Source: Vulcanimicrobiota bacterium (GTDB lineage Bacteria; Vulcanimicrobiota; Xenobia; Xenobiales; JADMJV01). Taken from it: a stretch of DNA of 64,000 nucleotides. Location of the stretch: contig JAEXNA010000100.1 in NCBI GenBank assembly GCA_023447635.1, positions 22,102 through 86,101 on the forward strand, given 5' to 3'. The translations under genes were made by a program, and so were the position numbers. Below, one piece after another: positions 1 through 8,864 of the stretch. Positions within the stretch are counted from its first letter, which is position 1. Each line of letters opens with the position of its first letter. The notes beneath the pieces are model-generated. The model made no database searches and was not told the origin of the DNA. It saw only the letters and a program-made list of their open reading frames with translations.

Positions 1-155
1 AGGAACGCTTCGCCCCGCTCGAACGCTTTGACTTCAAAAGCGTATTCCAGCAGTTGGGTGACGGTCTCGTTGCGGGTCCGCGCGTTGGGATCGACCACGG
101 CGACGCGAGGCAGAAACGGCAAGCTGTCCGGCGGTGGTTCAGGGATCTCGGTCAT
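1..155 (-). CDS. Response-regulator receiver domain protein (N-terminal fragment)
   Basis: The gene runs off the left edge; 51 codons are visible, starting at the ATG complementary to 153-155. After a short Pro-rich leader (MTEIPEPPPDSLPFLP) comes RVAVVDPNARTRN, which resembles the first beta strand and acidic pocket of a CheY-type receiver domain, followed by a helix (TVTQLLEY) and a second strand (FEVKAF). The second pocket acid (DD or DE in most receivers) is Pro here, which is less usual. The phosphoacceptor Asp and any output domain lie outside the window. It is divergent from the flagellar operon across a 440-bp repeat-bearing gap, so a role in motility control is possible but inferred. 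Confidence 0.55.
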   Translation of the reverse strand, partial: MTEIPEPPPDSLPFLPRVAVVDPNARTRNETVTQLLEYAFEVKAFERGEAF

Positions 156-230
156 GACGGGCCATCTATCGGACCGTTGTGCTAAAGATAAAGGGGCATG
201 CTCGGGGCAAAAATGGTAAGAATTTGTTAG

Positions 231-512
231 CCCGTTTCGAACACGCAACCCGGCCTTGCCCATTTCGTAGCGGCCAACCTTGCTCTTTTCGAACGCGCAA
301 CTCGGCCTTGCCCATTTCGTAGCGACCAACCTTGCTCGTTTCGAACGCGCAACTCGGCCTTGCCAGCTTCGTAGCAACCAACCTAGCCCGTTTCGAACGC
401 GCAACTCGGCCTTGCCCATTTCGTAGCGGCCAACCTTGCTCATTTCGAACGCGCAACCCGGCCTTGCCCGTTTCGTAGCGGCCAACCTTGCTCTTTTCGA
501 ACGCGCAACCGA
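231..512. repeat. 52-bp tandem repeat array (family A), about 5.5 units
   Basis: The word TTTCGAAC recurs at 235, 287, 339, 391, 443 and 495, exactly 52 bp apart each time. Each unit is two diverged 26-bp halves: TTTCGAACGCGCAACTCGG then CCTTGCC, and TTTCGTAGCGGCCAACC then TTGCTC. Units differ by scattered substitutions. The array lies between the divergent receiver gene and fliI, so it occupies the flagellar operon's upstream region. A related array with the same 52-bp step is at 19873-20040. A 126-codon reading frame crosses the array on the minus strand, but 52 is not a multiple of three, so it is not a protein repeat. Confidence 0.9.
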
Positions 513-596
513 GGCCTTCAACCGGCCAGATCCGTCGTTCCATCAATTTCTAAAGTTACGAAAGTCTTTTTTTCCCATGGCGGCAATGGGGGAGTT

Positions 597-1907
597 ATGG
601 AAAGAACGGTGGCCTCGCTGAGAGCCATTCCTCGTATGAGAATTAGCGGCCGGGTGGTTGGCGTCTGCGGACAGCTGATCGAAAGCCAGGGGCCGCCCGC
701 GGGCGTGGGCACGGTCTGCCGCTTGTCCGCCCAGAGTGGCAAGCAGTTGCTGGCCGAAGTGGTCGGGTTCCAGGGCAAGAACCTGCTCCTCCTGCCCTTC
801 GGTTCGCTCGAAGGGGTGGCTCCCGGCTGCCCCCTGGAAGCCGTCAGCGAAGGCGGGACGTTCGAATTTCACCCCGGGCTGCTGGGCTCGGTGCTCGACG
901 GCCTGGGTCGCCAGCTGTCCGGGCCGCGCATCCCCATCGGGGCGGGCAAGCTGATCCAGATCGACCGCGATCCTCCCATCCCGCTGGGCCGCCCCGGCCT
1001 GTCCGAGATCCTGTGGACGGGCGTGCGCGCCATCGACGGATTCCTGACCCTGGCCAAAGGTCAGCGCGTCGGCCTGTTCGCCGGATCCGGCGTAGGCAAA
1101 AGCACCCTGATGGGCATGCTGGCCCGCAGCTCGCGAGCCGACATCAACGTGATCGCCCTGGTCGGCGAACGCGGGCGCGAAGTAGGAGAGTTCCTGGAGC
1201 ATCAGTTGGGCGAAGAAGGGCTGGCCCGCTCCGTGGTGGTCGCTGCCACCTCGGACCAGCCGCCGCTGGTGCGTCTGCGAGCCGGCCAACTGGCCACCTC
1301 GATCGCCGAAGAGTATCGCGACCTGGGTATGGACGTCTGCTTGATGATGGACTCGGTGACCCGCGTCGCCATGGCGGCCCGCGAGATCGGCCTGGCTGCC
1401 GGCGAACCGCCCACCACGCGCGGCTACCCGCCTTCTGTCTTCTCGATTCTGCCCCGCCTGCTCGAACGCGCCGGGCGCACCGAAAAGGGCTCGATCACCG
1501 GCCTGTACACCGTGCTGGTGGAAGGCGACGACCTGTCCGAACCGGTGGCCGATACCACCCGCGGCATCCTGGACGGCCACATCGTCCTGTCCCGCAAGAT
1601 GGCCGAGAAGAACCACTATCCCGCCATCGACGTGTCGGGCAGTATCAGCCGCGTCATGAGCCAGGTGGTCAGCCGAGAGCATCGCGCGGCGGCCGCCCAG
1701 GGTCGCGAACTGCTCTCGAATCTGGCCCAGGTCGAAGAGCTCAGTTCGCTGGGCGCTTATCGTCCCGGTCACGCGCCCGAGCTGGATCGGGCCAGCTATC
1801 TCAAGGAGCCGCTGAAAGCCTTTCTGACTCAGGCTGAAGAGGTGCCTTGCGCTCAGCACGCCGAGATCGTGCAGCGCCTGGAAGAGGTCTTTGCATGGAA
1901 CCCCTGA
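597..1907 (+). CDS. fliI: Flagellum-specific ATP synthase FliI
   Basis: ATPase that energises the flagellar type III export gate, acting as a cytoplasmic hexamer. At 436 aa it has the usual length. Residues 10-95 form the N-terminal beta-barrel. The P-loop AGSGVGKST is at 162-170, Walker B (VCLMMDSVTR) near 247-256, and the FliI/YscN-type motif RGYPPSVFSILPRLLERAG at 275-293. The start ATG follows GGGGGAG with good spacing. It opens a same-strand flagellar block; its stop lies 13 nt inside fliK. No fliH lies upstream or fliJ downstream, so these partners must be elsewhere or missing. Confidence 0.97.
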   Translation: MERTVASLRAIPRMRISGRVVGVCGQLIESQGPPAGVGTVCRLSAQSGKQLLAEVVGFQGKNLLLLPFGSLEGVAPGCPLEAVSEGGTFEFHPGLLGSVLDGLGRQLSGPRIPIGAGKLIQIDRDPPIPLGRPGLSEILWTGVRAIDGFLTLAKGQRVGLFAGSGVGKSTLMGMLARSSRADINVIALVGERGREVGEFLEHQLGEEGLARSVVVAATSDQPPLVRLRAGQLATSIAEEYRDLGMDVCLMMDSVTRVAMAAREIGLAAGEPPTTRGYPPSVFSILPRLLERAGRTEKGSITGLYTVLVEGDDLSEPVADTTRGILDGHIVLSRKMAEKNHYPAIDVSGSISRVMSQVVSREHRAAAAQGRELLSNLAQVEELSSLGAYRPGHAPELDRASYLKEPLKAFLTQAEEVPCAQHAEIVQRLEEVFAWNP

Positions 1908-3817
1908 GCCTGGTCAATACCGCCCTGAGCCTGTTCAGCGGCCGGTCCGAAACGGTGGAAGCGGTGGCCCCGCCGGCGGGCTTGTTCAGCTCGTTGATGA
2001 CGAGCGCGGAAGGCCCTGTCTCCACCCCGCCTCCGGCTGGAACAACGGCCGATTCGGGCGAGGGCTTTTCGGATTGGAGCGGCCTGATGGCCCGGACGGA
2101 GGGGTTGGAGGCGGCAGCGCCTATCCCGGCCCCCGTCGCCACGGCCGACCCGGCCAGCACGGACCTACGGGAGTCCCTGGGGCCGGCCGCTGTCGCCTTA
2201 GAGCCGTCGGCCTGCCCGGAGAAGCCCTCGACGGCCTCTCTCGCCGTCGCCACGGCGGCTCCGACGGTTCTTCCCTCGGCCTCTCCCTCGGCGGAGCAGC
2301 CCGAGCCCGAGCCCGAACTCACGCCCACCGTTGCGCCGTTGACGCCTCCCCTCCGTAAAGACGGCAAGGGCCTGGTCGCGGTCGACCGCCAGGGGGAGCC
2401 GGAGGTGGTGGAGGAGGAGGCGGACGGGCTGTCCGAGGAGGTCGAGAAGATCTCGCCGGGCGAGAAGAAGCGCCCGCCTTCGGCCGCCCGCGCTCGCACC
2501 GATCGGACCGAGGGAGCCGCCGCCACCCACGGACCGCCGACCGCCATGGCCCTCGAGGCTGCCCCGATCGTGCTCGGGCTGCCGCTCCCCACGCTGACCC
2601 TGGCCGGGGAAGGGGGAGGGGAGAGCGAAGCCGTGATTTCCGCGGCAGGCGACTCGCGGGCCGAAGCGATAGCCCCGAGCGCCGATGCCGAGAATCTTGG
2701 GCCTTCGGCTCCTGTCGCCCCGCTCTCTAGCGGGGGCAGCGTTTCCGACACAACCGAGGCAGTATCAGCGACCCTCGCCTCCTTCGTCCTGGGGGACACT
2801 GGTGATTCGCCTCTTCCCGAAGACGTCGCCACGATGGTCGCCACAGCGAACGCCCCGACCGTTGCTACGGCTTCGAGTCGGCCCAAAGGCCCGACCTTGC
2901 CGGAAGTGTCCGCCTCGTCCGGGGCGGGCTCGCAAGAGGGTGTCGCGATGCTCGAGTCGTCCTCTTCCCGGACCGCCTCGGCGTCTCCCACCACAGCCGT
3001 CTCGACCAGCGCGGGGGCGCTCGCCGCGACGACTCCCACCCTCACCGCCGTGAGCGTGACCTCTGCCCCCTCCAACCCCCTTCCCCGAAAGGAGAACGAA
3101 GTTGAAGGACGCGTGGGCGCCCGCACGGGCAAGCCGCTGGTCCGTTCCCTGGTCGAGATCGGAGGCCAGAACGCGGGACCCAGCGTGGGAGGCCGGGCCG
3201 CCCTGCAAGCGCCCCTCCCAGCCGCGCCTCTGGCCTCTCGAGGAACCGGGCCCGCGCTAGAGTTCGCCACGGTCCTGGACGCTATCGACCCGGCCGGCGG
3301 TCCCGACCTGCCCGAAGCCGAGAGCGAAGCGGCCCGCTTGGAAGCTCCCTCTCTGAGCGCCGCGCCTTCGGAGGGGATCGCCCCCGAGGGGCCGCGAGCA
3401 GCACCCGAGCGCCTGACCGCCGCCCATTTCCCCCATCGACTGGAAGAGCTTCGCTCGGAACTGCTGGAGCAGGGGAAGGAGCGCCATCTGGTTAGCCTCG
3501 AGCTGGAGCCGGAGCATCTGGGCAAGGTGCGCGTCTCGCTAAGCTGCGAGCCCGCTTCGGAAAAGGTGCGCGCCCTGCTCTCCGTGACCAGCGGCGAGAC
3601 CGCCAGGGTGCTGGATAAAGCGCTGAGCAGCGCCGGAACGGACGGGCTGGCGATCAGTATCGAGATCGGAAGCGGGACTTCAGAGGGCCGAGGTTGGGCC
3701 GATAGCCCGACCCGACCTCCTTTGCCCCCGCGCCGCACGGAGTCGCCCTTGGAGGCGACGCTCGCCAGCCTGGTCGAGCCAACCCCTCGGGTCGCCCCGC
3801 GCGGCCTCTACGCCTGA
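1895..3817 (+). CDS. fliK: Flagellar hook-length control protein FliK
   Basis: The exported molecular ruler that sets hook length and switches export specificity. About 640 aa, with a very long Ala/Pro/Ser/Glu-rich low-complexity middle (about residues 20-500) and a conserved C-terminal flg_hook domain (about 520-610: LVSLELEPEHLGKVRVSLSC, then GETARVLDKAL). ATG 1895 fits better than an in-frame start at 1847 because GGAAGAGG precedes it and the overlap with fliI is short. High GC gives a long antisense reading frame here that is not a gene. The conserved C-terminus and the place between fliI and flgD make the call secure although the middle is unalignable. Confidence 0.92.
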   Translation: MEPLSLVNTALSLFSGRSETVEAVAPPAGLFSSLMTSAEGPVSTPPPAGTTADSGEGFSDWSGLMARTEGLEAAAPIPAPVATADPASTDLRESLGPAAVALEPSACPEKPSTASLAVATAAPTVLPSASPSAEQPEPEPELTPTVAPLTPPLRKDGKGLVAVDRQGEPEVVEEEADGLSEEVEKISPGEKKRPPSAARARTDRTEGAAATHGPPTAMALEAAPIVLGLPLPTLTLAGEGGGESEAVISAAGDSRAEAIAPSADAENLGPSAPVAPLSSGGSVSDTTEAVSATLASFVLGDTGDSPLPEDVATMVATANAPTVATASSRPKGPTLPEVSASSGAGSQEGVAMLESSSSRTASASPTTAVSTSAGALAATTPTLTAVSVTSAPSNPLPRKENEVEGRVGARTGKPLVRSLVEIGGQNAGPSVGGRAALQAPLPAAPLASRGTGPALEFATVLDAIDPAGGPDLPEAESEAARLEAPSLSAAPSEGIAPEGPRAAPERLTAAHFPHRLEELRSELLEQGKERHLVSLELEPEHLGKVRVSLSCEPASEKVRALLSVTSGETARVLDKALSSAGTDGLAISIEIGSGTSEGRGWADSPTRPPLPPRRTESPLEATLASLVEPTPRVAPRGLYA

Positions 3818-3844
3818 ACCACAACCTGATACCTGGAGAACAGC

Positions 3845-4282
3845 ATGGCAGTCAACAGTGCAACGTCCGCGCCCAGCGCGGCGTCAACAGCAACCTCGAG
3901 CAGTAAGAACACCGCCGATTCGATCGCGGAAGCCCGCCAACACGGCGACTTTCTGAAACTGTTCCTGGCCCAGGTCACCCAGCAAGACCCGCTCGAGCCG
4001 ATGAAAAACGCCGAGCTGATGCAGCAGGTGATCGGGATCGAAACCATCGAGCGGCTGGGACAGCTCGACGAAGGGCTGCAGGCCCTGGCAAAAGTTGATC
4101 TGGCTCAAGGAGCCAGCTTGATCGGAAAGACCGTGAAGGTCGCGAATTCGGAGGTCACCGGACGGGTGGACCGAGTTCTCTTCCGCAACGGTCAGACTCT
4201 GATGGTGGTGGGGGGCAAAGAGCTGCCGCTTTCCAGCATCGAGTCGCTGGAAGCCGGCAACGCCTCCAGCGCTAACGGATAA
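3845..4282 (+). CDS. flgD: Flagellar hook assembly scaffold FlgD
   Basis: Hook-capping protein needed for polymerisation of FlgE. 145 aa: a Ser/Ala-rich N-terminal export region, then the FlgD signature FLKLFLAQVTQQDPLEPM (about residues 38-55), the Gln/Glu-rich helix, and one short C-terminal beta segment (SLIGKTVKVANSEVTGRVD). It is a short form: it lacks the Ig-like and tudor-like C-terminal domains of the longer enteric proteins. Located 27 bp after fliK and 30 bp before flgE, in one transcription unit. Confidence 0.93.
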   Translation: MAVNSATSAPSAASTATSSSKNTADSIAEARQHGDFLKLFLAQVTQQDPLEPMKNAELMQQVIGIETIERLGQLDEGLQALAKVDLAQGASLIGKTVKVANSEVTGRVDRVLFRNGQTLMVVGGKELPLSSIESLEAGNASSANG

Positions 4283-4312
4283 AAGAACAGAAAGCAAAGG
4301 AGCCGTCATCTT

Positions 4313-5572
4313 ATGAGTCGCGCACTCTTCACCGCCATCTCTGGCCTGAACAACTTCCAGCAGATGCTCGATGTGACTTCGAACAACATCTCTAACATGA
4401 ACTCGACCGGGTTCAAAAGCAGCCGCGTCAACTTCCAGGAGTTGATGAGCCAGACGTCCCGCGCCGGCACCGCCCCGTCGGACAACCTGGGTGGCACCAA
4501 CCCCCTGCAGGTTGGTCTGGGCAGCAAAATCACCTCGGTGGACCGAGTCTTCACCCAGGGAGCCATGGAGGTGACCAAGTCGGTCACCGACCTCGCCATC
4601 ACGGGCGACGGCTTCTTCGTGCTCGAGAACGGAACTACCGACGGCTACACCCGTAACGGTCACTTCACGGTCGACGTCGACGGCTTCCTGGTCGACGACG
4701 CCGGGCGCTACGTCAAAGGCTGGCAAGCCGCGGACGGCGTGATCGACAGCGAGGCCGCCACCGGCCGCCTGCAGATCCAGGTGGGTAAGCAGACCATCTC
4801 TCGCCCTACCACGGTGGCCGCGCTAGGCGGTAACCTGGACGCTCGGGCCGACGTCTTCAACCCGGGACCGCCGGCCACCGGCGGACGCACCCTCAGCGAG
4901 ATGACGGTGTATGACTCGCTGGGTATGGAGCATCGCGTCACCTTCACTTTCACCAAGGTCGCTCCCGGCGGCGGTGCCGCGGCGGCCTGGGACTGGACGG
5001 CCGAAGCGAACGGCGTGCCGGTGGGTAACGGAACCACCTCCTTCACCTCGACGGGTCTTTACGACGCGGCCAACTCGACCCCCGGAACGATCAGCTTCAC
5101 TCCGACCAACGGCGCCAACCCGGTGAACGTGGACTTTGACCTGAGCTCGATCACCCAGCTGGCCTCGGTGCCCGAGAGTGAGTTGGTCAACCGCGGTCAG
5201 GACGGCTACTCGGCCGGGACCCTGGTGGACTTCGAGATCGGCAGCACGGGCAAGATCGTGGGTCGCTACAGCAACGGTCAACTGGCCGACGTAGGTCAGA
5301 TCGCGACCGCTTTCTTCGGTAACCCGCGCGGTCTGGAAGGCGGTCAGGGTGGAGTGTTCCTGCGCTCGGCCAACAGCGGCGAGCCGGTCATCGGCGAACC
5401 GGGCAGCGGCCCTCGCGGCGGGCTAACGGCGGGCGCGCTCGAGATGTCCAACGTCGACCTGACGGCCGAGTTCTCTCGCCTGATCCTGGCCCAGCGGGCC
5501 TTCCAGGCGAACTCGCGCGTGGTCACCACGATGGACGAGGTGTTGACCGAGGTCAACAACCTGAAGCGCTAA
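4313..5572 (+). CDS. flgE: Flagellar hook protein FlgE
   Basis: Structural subunit of the hook, 419 aa. The N-terminal rod/hook signature is intact (LFTAISGLNNFQQMLDVTSN, with NNISNMNSTGFK following), as is the F-G-E core motif ITGDGFFVLENG near residue 95. The C-terminal D0 helix ends FSRLILAQRAFQANSRVVTT. The central domains carry a Gly/Ala/Thr-rich stretch, normal for surface-exposed hook domains. An AAAGGAG site precedes the ATG. FlgG-like rod proteins share the ends, but the length and the flgD neighbour favour FlgE. Confidence 0.95.
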   Translation: MSRALFTAISGLNNFQQMLDVTSNNISNMNSTGFKSSRVNFQELMSQTSRAGTAPSDNLGGTNPLQVGLGSKITSVDRVFTQGAMEVTKSVTDLAITGDGFFVLENGTTDGYTRNGHFTVDVDGFLVDDAGRYVKGWQAADGVIDSEAATGRLQIQVGKQTISRPTTVAALGGNLDARADVFNPGPPATGGRTLSEMTVYDSLGMEHRVTFTFTKVAPGGGAAAAWDWTAEANGVPVGNGTTSFTSTGLYDAANSTPGTISFTPTNGANPVNVDFDLSSITQLASVPESELVNRGQDGYSAGTLVDFEIGSTGKIVGRYSNGQLADVGQIATAFFGNPRGLEGGQGGVFLRSANSGEPVIGEPGSGPRGGLTAGALEMSNVDLTAEFSRLILAQRAFQANSRVVTTMDEVLTEVNNLKR

Positions 5573-5584
5573 GGGTCGGGTACG

Positions 5585-6358
5585 ATGAGAGGTCCGAATC
5601 TTCTGCCCCTGCTGGGGCTCGGTCTGGGGGCGCTCTGCTTGCTCGGCGCTCTCGAGCTCGAGGGGCAGACGGTTCGGGCCTTTTTCTCCCTGCCGGCGCT
5701 GCTGGTGGTGCTGGGCGGCAGCCTGGGCGCCAGCTTGATTTCGCTGCGCTGGAAGGACCGTCAGGATATCCTGGCGATCATCCGGGGGCTGTTCGCCAAC
5801 GAGCGACGAGAGCGGCTGCAGCTAGCCGGACACCTGGTCGACTGGGCCCGCGAGGGTCGTCGCCAGGGGGTGCTGGCGCTGCAGCCGTCTCTGGTCAAGG
5901 TGGATATGCCGATCGTGGCCCGAGCGCTGCAGGCGCTGGCCGACGGCGAACCGGCCGACCGGATCGAGCTTTTGTTCGAGTTGGAAAAGGTGCGTCGCCA
6001 GCGTTACTTCCGTCGCGGCGAGCAGTTCCTGGAAAGCCTGGGCGGCTACAGCCCGACCTTCGGGATCATCGGAACGGTGATGGTGCTGGTCTCGGTGCTG
6101 GGCGACATGCAGCGGCCAGAAGCGCTGGCCCAGGGCGTGGCCAGCGCCTTCATCGCCACTTTCTACGGTATCGTTTTCGCTAATCTGGTCTTCTTACCGC
6201 TGGCTCGTCGGGTCGAGCGCGAGTGCGCTGAAGAGGTCGAGACGCTAGAGATGCTGGCGACCGGGTTCAAAGCGATCGCCATCGGCGAGCACCCCACCGT
6301 GCTCAAGGACCGACTGCAGCTGTACCTGGATTGGGAAGAGGAAGAGGAGGCCGCGTGA
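5585..6358 (+). CDS. motA: Flagellar motor stator protein MotA
   Basis: Inner-membrane stator subunit that converts ion flow into torque on FliG. 257 aa with four membrane segments: about residues 5-22, 30-50, 150-172 and 182-202. The cytoplasmic loop carries the charged torque helix (RIELLFELEKVRRQRYFRRG), and the third helix the motif GGYSPTFGIIGTVMVLVSVL. It begins 12 bp after flgE, with no flbD-type gene between. Its stop overlaps the GTG start of motB (GTGA). The sequence does not decide H+ versus Na+ coupling. Confidence 0.95.
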   Translation: MRGPNLLPLLGLGLGALCLLGALELEGQTVRAFFSLPALLVVLGGSLGASLISLRWKDRQDILAIIRGLFANERRERLQLAGHLVDWAREGRRQGVLALQPSLVKVDMPIVARALQALADGEPADRIELLFELEKVRRQRYFRRGEQFLESLGGYSPTFGIIGTVMVLVSVLGDMQRPEALAQGVASAFIATFYGIVFANLVFLPLARRVERECAEEVETLEMLATGFKAIAIGEHPTVLKDRLQLYLDWEEEEEAA

Positions 6359-7059
6359 GCAGCGACGGAGGGGGTCGCCATCGCTGGCTGATCTCGTACG
6401 CGGACATGCTGACGCTGCTGTTCTGCTTGTTCTTGACCCTGTTCTCGATGTCGCAGATGCAGGTCAAGGTGCTGGGCGAGCAGGTCACCGAGCTGAAGCA
6501 GAAGCTGAACTCGGCGGCGGCTCCAACCCCGGCTCCCGCTCCGCCTTCCCTGGACCTGGCCTCGCCGACCCCCGTCCTGCCGGTACCGGGAGCGAGGACG
6601 GTCTCGCCGCTGAAGCTGCCGTCGCGCTGGCAAGTGCGTTCCGAGGGCGACGAGCTGCACCTGAGCATGTCCTGCGACCAGGTGCTGTTCGCCTCGGGCA
6701 GTGCGGTGCTGCAACCGGGCGGTCAGGCGGTTCTCGATGAACTGCGCCCGGTGCTGGCAGCGCCCGACGCGGTGCTGCGGGTCGAAGGCCACACCGACAA
6801 CGTGCCGCTGCGCGGCTCGATCTACCGGGACAACTGGGAGCTGTCGGTGGCCCGCTCGCAGGCGGTCGTGCGCTACCTGATGACCTCGTTTCAGGCTGGG
6901 CCGCAGCGTTTCTCCTTGATGGGCTACGGGGCGTCGCAGCCGGTGGCCAGCAACGAGAACGAGCAGGGTCGCCGGTTGAATCGGCGCGTGGTGATCGTGG
7001 TGCGGCGGACCGCCGGCGCCTCCTGGGACCCGTCCGAACTGGTCTCTAGCGAGCCGTAG
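6355..7059 (+). CDS. motB: Flagellar motor stator protein MotB
   Basis: Peptidoglycan-anchoring stator partner of MotA. Start taken as the GTG that overlaps the motA stop (GTGA), preceded by AGGAGG; an upstream TTG at 6331 lies inside motA. 234 aa: one N-terminal membrane helix with the ion-binding Asp in WLISYADMLTLLF, a Pro/Ala-rich linker (about 45-75), and a C-terminal OmpA-like domain with VEGHTDNVPLRG and NRRVVIVV. It ends 13 bp from the convergent response-regulator gene. Confidence 0.95.
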   Translation: MSSDGGGRHRWLISYADMLTLLFCLFLTLFSMSQMQVKVLGEQVTELKQKLNSAAAPTPAPAPPSLDLASPTPVLPVPGARTVSPLKLPSRWQVRSEGDELHLSMSCDQVLFASGSAVLQPGGQAVLDELRPVLAAPDAVLRVEGHTDNVPLRGSIYRDNWELSVARSQAVVRYLMTSFQAGPQRFSLMGYGASQPVASNENEQGRRLNRRVVIVVRRTAGASWDPSELVSSEP

Positions 7060-7072
7060 CCGCCGGTGGCGC

Positions 7073-7732
7073 TCAGGTCGCTTCGAAGGCGCCGGGGTTA
7101 CTGACCAGACCGGTTTTCCAGGCGTGGATGGCGGCCTGGGTGCGGCTTTTTAAGCCCAGTTTGGTCAGAATACTGCTGACGTTGGCTTTGACCGTCTTTT
7201 CGGCCACGGCCAGCGGTTCGGCGATCTCCTTGTTCGAGGCGCCCTGCGCCAGCAGTTTCAGAATTTTGAGCTCGCGGTCCGAGAGCTGCTCGAGCGGGTC
7301 GGGCGACTGGAACGACTTGACCAGGCGTTTGGAGGCCTCGGGCGATAGCTGGATTTTGCCTTCGGCGGCGGCCTTGATGGCGCTGCGAAGTTCGTCGGCT
7401 TCGGTGTTTTTGAGCAGGTAGCCAGTGGCGCCCTCTTTGACCGCCTGCACCACCGACTTGTCTTCGAGCACGGACGTCAGCGCGATCACTTCGACATCGG
7501 GGAAGCGCAGGCGGCACTGGCGGATCGCCTCGATGCCGCCCATTTCGGGCATCATCAGATCCATCAGAACGACCTGAGGCGATAGCTCTTCGATACGAGC
7601 CAACGCTTCGAGCCCGTTGCCGGCCTCGCCCACGATCTCGAGTTCGGGGTCCAGGTCCAGAAACATGCGTAATCCCTGGCGGACCACGGCGTGGTCATCG
7701 ACCAGCAAGATACGAATCGGTCTAGTCATCAT
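7073..7732 (-). CDS. NarL/DegU-family response regulator
   Basis: DNA-binding response regulator of about 219 aa. The receiver domain (about 4-120) has LLVDDH, phosphoacceptor Asp near residue 58 in VVLMDLMMPE, and the conserved Thr and Lys of switch regions. A LuxR-type helix-turn-helix occupies the C-terminus (about 150-212: LSDRELKILKLLAQGASNKE, then KTVKANVSSILTKLGL). The start codons overlap the stop of the upstream kinase (GTGATGATGACTAG; ATG 7732 chosen), so the pair is translationally coupled. It lies next to the motility genes but points the opposite way; targets unknown. Confidence 0.93.
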   Translation of the reverse strand: MMTRPIRILLVDDHAVVRQGLRMFLDLDPELEIVGEAGNGLEALARIEELSPQVVLMDLMMPEMGGIEAIRQCRLRFPDVEVIALTSVLEDKSVVQAVKEGATGYLLKNTEADELRSAIKAAAEGKIQLSPEASKRLVKSFQSPDPLEQLSDRELKILKLLAQGASNKEIAEPLAVAEKTVKANVSSILTKLGLKSRTQAAIHAWKTGLVSNPGAFEAT

Positions 7733-8864
7733 CACTTACCTCGTCTTCGACGACGCCCGTCAGGGGCGGGCCTCGCCGGATGGTGGCCTGGATGGTGGTG
7801 CCCTCCGGGCCGGTCTCGATCCGCCAGCGGCCGTCGGCGGCCTCGGCTCGCTCCTGCATGACGCGCAGGCCGTGGCCGCTGGTGGATTCCGGTTTGAAAC
7901 CGGGGCCGTTGTCGCGGACCACCAGCGTGACCTGGTCGGCTTCACTCTGTAGCAAGATCGACACTCTGGTAGCGTCTTCGGCATGTTTGATGCAATTGTG
8001 CAGAGCTTCGGTAGTGATTTTATAGAGGGCGTACTTCCGGTCGTAGTCCAACTCTTCGGAGCTGTGCTGTTCATGCTGGAAGGTGATCTCGAAGTCGGTT
8101 CGCAGCCCCACCGCCTGAGCGTGGTTTTCCAGCACCGCCGCGAGCGGCACATCTTCCAGGCTTTTGGGACGAAGCTTGAAGAGCAGGGCTCGCATCTCGG
8201 TCAGCGACGATTCGGTCAAGCTCAGGCAGTACTGCAGGGCGCTGGCGTTATCTTCGCCCATGCTCGCCTTCGCCATGGCGGTACGCAGGCCGAGGCCGAT
8301 CCCGTAGAGGCTTTGGGACAGAGTGTCGTGCAGTTCACGGCCCAGGCGCTGCCGCTCTTCTAAACGGGTGCTGGCAGCGACCTGTTCTTCCAGTTGCTGG
8401 CGGGTCGCTTCCAGCGCTTCTTCTAGATCTTGCTGGCGATTTTTGAGCATGGCTTCGGCCTCTTTACGGACAGTGATATCCACGATCGAAGCGAGATAGA
8501 AAAGCGGTTGGGTGGGTAGCAGCGTCAGCCCGACTTCGACAGGGAATTCCTGGCCGTCGGATTTGCGGGCCGCCAGGTCGCGCCCCTGGCCCATGGGGCG
8601 GGTCGAGGGGTTGCGTACGAAGTTTTCATACAGCGAGGGATGACGCACCGCGAAGCGTTCGGGAAGCAGCAGTTCAATGGTCTGGCCCAGCAGTTCGTCC
8701 TTGGCGTAGCCGAACAGTTTCAGCGCGGCCTGATTGGCGGCCAGGATGCGGCGCTGGTCGTCGGCCATGAGGATAGCCACCGGTAGGGTCTCGACGACGC
8801 GCTCGACTTCCTCGACCTGAAACATAGTAAGGTTTTCCTGTGCTTTTAAAGCAACTCCTTCCAT
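7722..8864 (-). CDS. PAS-domain sensor histidine kinase, HisKA_3 (NarX/DegS class)
   Basis: Soluble sensor kinase, 380 aa, no membrane helix. PAS domain about residues 18-132 (VVETLPVAILMADDQRRILA, then NQAALKLFGY), a coiled coil 133-165, the HisKA_3 dimerisation domain with phosphoacceptor His179 in RQRLGRELHDTLSQSLYGIG, and a C-terminal ATPase domain with DNGPGF and GHGLRVMQERA. The second ATG (codon 14) could also be the start. It forms an operon with the NarL-type regulator downstream. The PAS ligand is not predictable. Confidence 0.93.
   Translation of the reverse strand: MEGVALKAQENLTMFQVEEVERVVETLPVAILMADDQRRILAANQAALKLFGYAKDELLGQTIELLLPERFAVRHPSLYENFVRNPSTRPMGQGRDLAARKSDGQEFPVEVGLTLLPTQPLFYLASIVDITVRKEAEAMLKNRQQDLEEALEATRQQLEEQVAASTRLEERQRLGRELHDTLSQSLYGIGLGLRTAMAKASMGEDNASALQYCLSLTESSLTEMRALLFKLRPKSLEDVPLAAVLENHAQAVGLRTDFEITFQHEQHSSEELDYDRKYALYKITTEALHNCIKHAEDATRVSILLQSEADQVTLVVRDNGPGFKPESTSGHGLRVMQERAEAADGRWRIETGPEGTTIQATIRRGPPLTGVVEDEVSDDD

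Noticed and set aside
166..546. 126-codon minus-strand frame across the family A array
   Set aside because: It reads through 52-bp units that are not a multiple of three, so the peptide has no stable repeat; it is a by-product of the GC-rich array.
543..1859. 438-codon frame antisense to fliI
   Set aside because: Full overlap with a strongly conserved gene on the other strand; long antisense frames are expected at this GC content.
1801..3738. 645-codon frame antisense to fliK
   Set aside because: Low-complexity Ser/Arg/Gly shadow of the Ala/Pro-rich FliK middle; no domain, and fliK is supported by its C-terminal domain and operon.
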